Part shown: positions 30,294-35,507 of the stretch, piece after piece
Layout: each line of letters starts with the position of its first letter
Position numbering within the stretch: the first letter of the stretch is position 1
DNA from: Saccoglossus kowalevskii
Lineage: Eukaryota; Hemichordata; Enteropneusta; Harrimaniidae
DNA length: 35,507 bases
NCBI RefSeq assembly: GCF_000003605.2
Contig: NW_003116659.1
Coordinates: 1 to 35,507 of the forward strand
Direction of reading: 5' to 3'
Notes under the pieces: generated by a model
The model's input: only the letters and a program-made list of their open reading frames with translations
Database searches by the model: none
Told to the model about the DNA's origin: nothing
Program-made: the position numbers and the translations under genes

Positions 30294-30565
30294 ATTTTTA
30301 TTTAGGTGCTTCACCGAACAATTCCTTGTTTGATAATTACATTATTTACACTCATGATTGGTACTCGTCCAGTGTTAGAAAATTCTCCTCAGGCTGGTGG
30401 ATGATATGCAAGTAAATCGGAACATGCTATCATTATAAAAATAAAAATTACCTGGAAATTTGAATATCACTGTGTCGATGAAACGTATGACACTTAATAT
30501 GGATTGTAATAATGTCCATGCAGTGTACCGAGAGGTCGAAACGAAAGGTCAAAGTTCGTGACCAG

Positions 30566-30639
30566 GGTGCCATGGCTTAGTTGGTTAAAGCGCCTGTCTA
30601 GTAAACAGGAGATCCTGTGTTCGACTCTCAGTGGTGCCT
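30566..30639 (+). tRNA. tRNA-Thr-AGT: tRNA-Thr(AGT), C3T/A52T/A59C
   Basis: A52T breaks the A52-T62 pair in the T stem. Confidence 0.88.
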
Positions 30640-30911
30640 ATTTTTATTTAGGTGCTTCACCGAACAATTCCTTGTTTGATAATTACATTATTTACACTCA
30701 TGATTGATACTCGCCCAGGGTTGGGAAATTCTCCTTAGGCTGGTAGATGATATGCAAGTAAATCGGAACATGCTATCATTTTAAAAATAAAAATAGCCAG
30801 GAAATTGAAATATCACTGTGTTGATGAAACTTATGACACTTATTATGGATCGTAATAATGTCCATGCAGTGCACCGAGAGGTCGAAACGAAAGGTCAAAG
30901 TTCGTGACGAG

Positions 30912-30985
30912 GGTGCCATGGCTTAGTTGGTTAAAGCGCCTGTCTAGTAAACAGGAGATCCTGAGTTCGACTCTCAGTGGTGCCT
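30912..30985 (+). tRNA. tRNA-Thr-AGT: tRNA-Thr(AGT), terminator interrupted
   Basis: C3T and A59C with an intact fold, but the trailer is CCTATATTTATTT, so the first T run is only T3. Pol III readthrough into the spacer is plausible. Confidence 0.9.
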
Positions 30986-31244
30986 ATATTTATTTAGGTG
31001 CTTCACCGAACAATTCCTTGTTTGATAATTACATTATTTGTACTCGTCCAGGGTTGGGAAATTCTCTTTAGGCTGGTGGATGATATGCAAGTAAATCGGA
31101 ACATGCTATCATTTTAAAAATAAAAATAACCTGGAAATTGAAATATCACTGTGTCGATGAAATTTATGACACTTAATATGGATCGTAATAATGTCCATGC
31201 AGTGTACTGAGAGGTCGAAACGAAAGGTCAAAGTTCGTGACTAG

Positions 31245-31318
31245 GGTGCCATGGCTTAGTTGGTTAAAGCGCCTCTCTAGTAAACAGGAGATCCTGAGTT
31301 CGACTCTCAGTGGTGCCT
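31245..31318 (+). tRNA. tRNA-Thr-AGT: tRNA-Thr(AGT), G30C
   Basis: C3T, G30C and A59C, identical to 29542. Confidence 0.87.
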
Positions 31319-31590
31319 ATTTTTATTTAGGTGCTTCACCGAACAATTCCTTGTTTGATAATTACATTATTGACACTCATGATTGGTACTCGTCCAGTGT
31401 TGGGAAATTCTCCTTAGGCTGGTGGATGTTATGCAAGTAAATCGGAACATGCTATCATTTTAAAAATAAAAATAGCTTGGAAATTGAAATATCACTGTGT
31501 CGATGAAACTTATGACACTTATTATGGATCGTAATAATGTCCATACAGTGCACCGAGAGGTCGAAACGAAAGGTCAAAGGAAGTGACCAG

Positions 31591-31664
31591 GGCGCCATGG
31601 CTTAGTTGGTTAAAGCGCCTGTCTAGTAAACAGGAGATCCTGAGTTCGAATCTCAGTGGTGCCT
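31591..31664 (+). tRNA. tRNA-Thr-AGT: tRNA-Thr(AGT), consensus
   Basis: Exact consensus. The leader reads AAGGAAGTGACC, unlike its 1703-bp partner at 29888. Confidence 0.96.
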
Positions 31665-31922
31665 TTTTTATTTAGGTGCTTCACCGAACAATTCCTTGTT
31701 TGATAATTACATTATTTGTACTCGTCCAGGGTTGGGAAATTCTCTTCAGGGTGTTGGATGATATGCAAGTAAATCGGAACATGCTATCATTATAAAAATA
31801 AAAATTACCTGGAAATTGGAATATCACTGTGTCGATGAAACGTATGACAGTTAATATGGATCGCAATAATATCCACACAGTGTACAGAGAGGTAGAAACG
31901 AAAGGTCAAAATTCGTGACCAG

Positions 31923-31996
31923 GGCGCCATGGCTTAGTTGGTTAAAGCGCCTGTCTAGTTAACAGGAGATCCTGAGTTCGACTTTCAGTGGTGCCT
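31923..31996 (+). tRNA. tRNA-Thr-AGT: tRNA-Thr(AGT), A37T/A59C/C61T
   Basis: Partner of 30220 with an added C61T wobble. Confidence 0.88.
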
Positions 31997-32268
31997 ATTT
32001 TTATTTAGGTGCTTCACCGAACAATTCCTTGTTTGATAATTACATTATTTACACTCATGATTGGTACTCGTCCAGTGTTAGAAAATACTCCTCAGGCTGG
32101 TGGATGATATGCAAGTAAATCGGAACATGCTATCATTATAAAAATAAAAATTACCTGGAAATTTGAATATCACTGTGTCGATGAAACGTATGACACTTAA
32201 TATGGATTGTAATAATGTCCATGCAGTGTACCGAGAGGTCGAAACGAAAGGTCAAAGTTCGTGACCAG

Positions 32269-32342
32269 GGTGCCATGGCTTAGTTGGTTAAAGCGCCTGT
32301 CTAGTAAACAGGAGATCCTGAGTTCGACTCTCAGTGGTGCCT
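32269..32342 (+). tRNA. tRNA-Thr-AGT: tRNA-Thr(AGT), C3T/A59C
   Basis: Intact fold, T5 terminator. Partner of 30566 but without A52T. Confidence 0.93.
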
Positions 32343-32436
32343 ATTTTTATTTAGGTGCTTCACCGAACAATTCCTTGTTTGATAATTATATTATTTACAC
32401 TCATGATTGATACTCGCCCAGGGTTGGGAAATTCTC

Positions 32437-32606
32437 CTTAGCTGGTGGATGATATGCAAGTAAATCGGAACATGCTATCATTTTAAAATAAAATAGCCAG
32501 GAAATTGAATATCACTGTGTCGATGAACTTATGACACTTATTATGGATCGTATATGTCCATGCAGTGCACCGAGAGTCGAAACGAAAGGTCAAAGTTCGT
32601 GACTAG
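32437..32606. other. Cluster of single-base deletions in spacer
   Basis: Multiple short losses (TTAGCTGG, TTTTAAAATAAAATAG, ATTGAATATC, GATGAACTTATG, TCGTATATGTCC, GAGAGTCG, GACTAGGCGCC) in about 170 nt. Its 1703-bp partner unit lacks them. Probable sequence or assembly error. Confidence 0.7.
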
Positions 32607-32679
32607 GCGCCATGGCTCAGTTGGTTAAAGCGCCTGTCTAGTTAACAGGATATCCTGAGTTCGAATCTCAGTGGTGCCT
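32606..32679 (+). tRNA. tRNA-Thr-AGT: tRNA-Thr(AGT), T13C/A37T/G45T
   Basis: U37 lineage with a C13/A22 mismatch and variable loop ATATC. T5 run. Same set at 33275. Confidence 0.86.
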
Positions 32680-32949
32680 TTTTATTTAGGTGCTTCACCG
32701 AACAATTCCTTGTTTGATAATTACATTATTGACACTCATGATTCGTACTCGTCCAGAGTTGAGAAATTCTCTTTAGGCTGGTGGATGATATGCAAATAAA
32801 TCGAAACATGCTATCATTTTAAAAATAAAAATAACCTGGCAATTGAAATATCACTGTGTCGATGAAACGTATGACACTTAATATGGATCGTAATAATGTC
32901 CACACAGTGTACCGAGAGGTAGAAACGAAAGGTCAAAATTCGTGACCAT

Positions 32950-33016
32950 GGCGTCAGTTGGTTAAAGCGCCTGTCTAGTAAACAGGAGATCCTGAGTTCG
33001 AATCTCAGTGGTGCCT
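32950..33016 (+). pseudogene. tRNA-Thr pseudogene, 7-nt A-box deletion
   Basis: 67 nt. GGCGTCA joins directly to GTTGG, removing positions 8 to 14 and most of the A box. The anticodon (AGT) and T arms are intact. Confidence 0.92.
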
Positions 33017-33274
33017 TTTTTATTTAGGTGCTTCACCGAACAATTCCTTGTTTGATAATTACATTATTTGTACTTGTCCAGGGTTGGGAAATTCTCTTCA
33101 GGCTGGTGGATGATATGCAAGTAAATCGGAACATGCTATCATTATAAAAATAAAAATTACCTGGAAATTGGAATATCACTGTGTCGATGAAACGTATGAC
33201 ACTTAATATGGATCGTAATAATATCCACACAGTGTACCGAGAGTTAGAAACGAAAGGTCAAAATTCGTGACCAG

Positions 33275-33348
33275 GGCGCCATGGCTCAGTTGGTTAAAGC
33301 GCCTGTCTAGTTAACAGGATATCCTGAGTTCGAATCTCAGTGGTGCCT
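33275..33348 (+). tRNA. tRNA-Thr-AGT: tRNA-Thr(AGT), T13C/A37T/G45T
   Basis: Identical changes to 32606. Confidence 0.86.
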
Positions 33349-33619
33349 TTTTTATTTAGGTGCTTCACCGAACAATTCCTTGTTTGATAATTACATTATT
33401 GACACTCATGATTGGTACTCGTCTAGGGTTTGGAAATTCTCTTTAGGCTGGTGGATGATATGCAAGTAAATCGGAACATGCTATTATTTTAAAAATAAAA
33501 ATAACCTGGAAATTGAAATATCACTGTGTCGATGAAACATAAGACACTTATTATGGATGGTAATAATGTCCATACAGTGCACCGAGAGGTCGAAACGAAA
33601 GGTCAAAGGATATGACCAG

Positions 33620-33693
33620 GGCGCCATGGCTTTGTTGGTTAAAGCGCCTGTCTAGTAAACAGGAGATCCTGAGTTCGAATCTCAGTGGTGCCT
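33620..33693 (+). tRNA. tRNA-Thr-AGT: tRNA-Thr(AGT), A14T
   Basis: A14T removes the partner of T8 and a fixed A-box base. Probably impaired. The leader reads AAGGATATGACC. Confidence 0.86.
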
Positions 33694-33951
33694 TTTTTAT
33701 TTAGGTGCTTCACCGAACAATTCCTTGTTTGATAATTACATTATTTGTACTCGTCCTGGGTTGGGAAATTCTCTTCAGGCTGGTGGATGATATGCAAGTA
33801 AATCGGAACATGCTATCATTATAAAAATAAAAATTACCTGGAAATTGGAATATCACTGTGTCGATGAAACGTATGACACTTAATATGGATCGTAATAATA
33901 TCCACACAGTGTAGCGAGAGGTAGAAACGAAAGGTCAAAATTCGTGACCAG

Positions 33952-33969
33952 GGCGCCATGGCTTAGTTG
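33952..33969 (+). pseudogene. 18-nt tRNA-Thr 5' remnant fused to spacer
   Basis: Same junction, ATTGACACTC sub-lineage, followed by an AGT gene. Confidence 0.93.
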
Positions 33970-34206
33970 TTTGATAATTACATTATTGACACTCATGATT
34001 GGTACTCGTCCGGGGTTGGGAAATTCTCCTTAGGCTGGTGGATGATATGCAAGTAAATCGGAACATGCTATCATTTTAAAAATAAAAATAGCTTGGAAAT
34101 TGAAATATCACTGTGTCGATGAAACTTATGACACTTATTATGGATCGTAATCATGTTCATACAGTGCACCGAGAGTTAGAAACGAAAGGTCAAAGCTCGT
34201 GACCAG

Positions 34207-34280
34207 GGTGCCATGGCTTAGTTGGTTAAAGCGCCTGTCTAGTAAACAGGAGATCCTGAGTTCGAATCTCAGTGGTGCCT
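34207..34280 (+). tRNA. tRNA-Thr-AGT: tRNA-Thr(AGT), C3T
   Basis: Only the U3-G70 wobble differs. Confidence 0.94.
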
Positions 34281-34549
34281 TTTTTATTTAGTGCTTCACC
34301 GAACAATTCCTTGTTTGATAATTACATTATTGACACTCATGATTGGTGCTCGTCCAGTGTCAGAAAATCTCCTCAGGCTGGTGGATGATATGCAAGTAAA
34401 TCGGAACATGCTATCATTATAAAAATAAAAATTACCTGGAAATTTGAATATCTCTGTGTTGATGAAACGTATGACACTTAATATGGATCGTAATAATGTC
34501 CACACAGTGTACCGAGAGTTAGAAACGAAAGGTCAAAGTTCGTGACCAG

Positions 34550-34623
34550 GGTGCCATGGCTTAGTTGGTTAAAGCGCCTGTCTAGTAAACAGGAGATCCT
34601 GAGTTCGGCTCTCAGTGGTGCCT
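34550..34623 (+). tRNA. tRNA-Thr-AGT: tRNA-Thr(AGT), C3T/A58G/A59C
   Basis: A58G alters the invariant T-loop A and the B box. T5 terminator after CCTA. Confidence 0.87.
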
Positions 34624-34882
34624 ATTTTTATTTAGGTGCTTCACCGAACAATTCTTTGTTTGATAATTACATTATTTGTACTCGTCCAGGGTTGGGAAAT
34701 TCTCTTTAGGCTGGTGGATGATATGCAAGTAAATCGGAACATGCTATCATTTTAAAAATAAAAATAGCTTGGAAATTGAAATATCACTGTGTCGATGAAA
34801 CTTATGACACTTATTATGGATCGTAATCATGTTCATACAGTGCACCGAGAGTTAGAAACGAAAGGTCAAAGTTCGTGACCAG

Positions 34883-34956
34883 GGTGCCATGGCTTAGTTG
34901 GTTAAAGCGCCTGTCTAGTAAACAGGAGATCCTGAGTTCGAATCTCAGTGGTGCCT
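34883..34956 (+). tRNA. tRNA-Thr-AGT: tRNA-Thr(AGT), C3T
   Basis: Only the U3-G70 wobble differs. Aligns with 1996 at an offset of 32887 bp. Confidence 0.94.
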
Positions 34957-35227
34957 TTTTTATTTAGGTGCTTCACCGAACAATTCCTTGTTTGATAATT
35001 ACATTATTGACACTCATGATTGGTAGTCGTCCAGTGTTGGGAAATTCTCCTTAGGCTGGTGGATGATATGCAAGTAAATCGGAACATGCTATCATTATAA
35101 AAATAAAACTTACCTGGAAATTGGAATATCACTGTGTCGATGAAACGTATGACACTTAATATGGATCGTAATAATATCCACACAGTGTACCGAGAGGTAG
35201 AAACGAAAGGTCAAAATTCGTGACCAG

Positions 35228-35245
35228 GGCGCCATGGCTTAGTTG
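35228..35245 (+). pseudogene. 18-nt tRNA-Thr 5' remnant fused to spacer
   Basis: Same junction, ATTGGCACTC sub-lineage, as at 2341. Confidence 0.93.
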
Positions 35246-35482
35246 TTTGATAATTACATTATTGGCACTCATGATTGGTACTCGTCCAGGGTTGGGAAAT
35301 TCTCTTTAGGCTGGTGGATGATATGCAAATAAATCGAAACATGCTATCATTTTAAAAATAAAAATAACCTGGCAATTGAAATATCACTGTGTCGATGAAA
35401 CGTATGACACTTAATATGGATCGTAATAATGTCCACACAGTGTACCGAGAGGTAGACACGAAAGGTCAAAATTCGTGACCAG

Positions 35483-35507
35483 GGCGTCATGGCTTAGTTG
35501 GTTAAAG
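35483..35507 (+). tRNA. tRNA-Thr 5' part cut by the window edge
   Basis: The first 25 nt, with C5T as in TGT genes. By its match to 2596 it is probably TGT, but the anticodon is outside the window. Confidence 0.85.

Larger units (their letters stand above)
29542..32605 (+). repeat. Pentameric higher-order repeat, two copies, 1703-bp period
   Basis: Genes starting at 29542, 29888, 30220 and 30566 recur at 31245, 31591, 31923 and 32269, each exactly 1703 bp later. Private shared marks include G30C, U37+A59C, GACAGTTAATATGG, GATTGTAATAATG, GTACAGAGAGG and TAGCCAGGAAATTG. The second copy ends near 32605. Confidence 0.92.
1..35507 (+). repeat. Tandem array of a tRNA-Thr-bearing repeat unit
   Basis: The whole window is filled by 107 tRNA-derived segments in one orientation. 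Start-to-start distances fall in a few classes: 345-346, 332-333, 325-330 (after the 18-nt deletion pseudogenes) and 252-255 bp (after the 18-nt truncations). Spacers share conserved blocks throughout, so the repeat is the whole unit and not only the tRNA. Both window edges lie inside a unit, so the true array is longer. Rearranged units are themselves repeated, which shows several rounds of amplification after the mutations arose. Confidence 0.98.
34883..35507 (+). repeat. Duplicate of 1996-2620 (offset 32887)
   Basis: Shares the truncation sub-lineage ATTGGCACTC and the private GGTAGACACG leader with the left copy. Cut by the window edge. Confidence 0.88.

Noticed and set aside
14958-33348. 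Reading the CTAGTTA loop as a shifted anticodon
   Set aside because: The stem CCTGT/ACAGG fixes a 7-nt loop with A34 G35 T36. The change is at position 37, so the anticodon stays AGT.
2588-34505. Many near-identical 60-82-codon frames on both strands
   Set aside because: They recur because the unit recurs, read through tRNA genes or spacer, and break in units with indels. The + strand ones start in the leader and cross the tRNA. No sign of coding selection.
1-35507. CRISPR array
   Set aside because: The repeating unit is 332-346 bp with a tRNA in each; spacers are not unique and the sequence is eukaryotic in type.
1-35507. tRNA-derived SINE family
   Set aside because: Units are strictly head-to-tail with no poly-A or LINE-like tail, no target-site duplications and no non-repeat DNA between them. 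Tandem duplication explains them better.
1-35507. Bacterial or organellar tRNA cluster
   Set aside because: No encoded CCA, threonine anticodon with A34, Pol III style T runs and no other isotypes argue for a eukaryotic nuclear locus.
1-35507. Minus-strand tRNA or other RNA gene in the spacers
   Set aside because: I looked for T-loop and A/B-box-like motifs on the reverse strand and saw none beyond the complement of the + strand genes. No 5S or snRNA-like sequence was recognised.

Overview
The window is one uninterrupted head-to-tail array of a tRNA-bearing repeat unit. I counted 107 tRNA-derived segments, all on the + strand, plus a 15-nt fragment at the left edge; the array runs off both ends. 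Each unit is a 74-nt tRNA gene, an oligo-T run typical of RNA polymerase III termination, and a 258- or 271-nt spacer, giving usual unit lengths of 332-333 or 345-346 bp. The tRNA is threonine-type with anticodon AGT. I see no protein-coding gene, transposase, LINE tail, long terminal repeat or CRISPR array. Short open frames recur only because they sit in the repeated spacer.

A eukaryotic nuclear genome is indicated. The genes encode no 3' CCA, they have textbook internal A and B boxes, they end in T5-T7 runs, and their threonine anticodon begins with A (inosine after deamination in eukaryotes). The tRNA body resembles animal cytosolic tRNA-Thr(AGU), so a metazoan is my best guess, but the species cannot be read from this sequence.

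Of the 107 segments, 69 are near full length (73-76 nt) with anticodon AGT, and 11 of these match the consensus exactly. Nine are full length with TGT (still threonine) and eight are full length with AAT (an isoleucine anticodon on a threonine body). Eleven carry the same 18-nt internal deletion, eight are cut to 18 nt by one recurring junction, one lacks 7 nt of the A box, and one is cut by the right edge of the window.

Layout: 1-3600 is mixed units with the first truncation. From 3600 to 6300 are blocks with deletion-type pseudogenes. From 6300 to 12300 AAT genes recur, with a trimeric higher-order repeat at 8675-10681. From 12300 to 15000 and again near 17.7-19.0 kb, 26.0-27.9 kb and 28.6-29.5 kb lies a module of deletion pseudogene, 18-nt truncation and (usually) TGT gene. 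From 15 to 20 kb a U37 lineage is common. From 20.2 to 24 kb the 4.6-6 kb and 9.3-9.9 kb blocks are repeated. From 29.5 to 32.6 kb there are two copies of a five-unit, 1703-bp higher-order repeat. The last 0.6 kb matches 1996-2620. The pattern points to repeated unequal exchange or conversion working at one-unit to many-unit scale, like a satellite built from tRNA genes. Several short stretches dense in single-base indels probably reflect assembly errors.

Variant names below use standard tRNA numbering relative to the consensus gene at 3274-3347.
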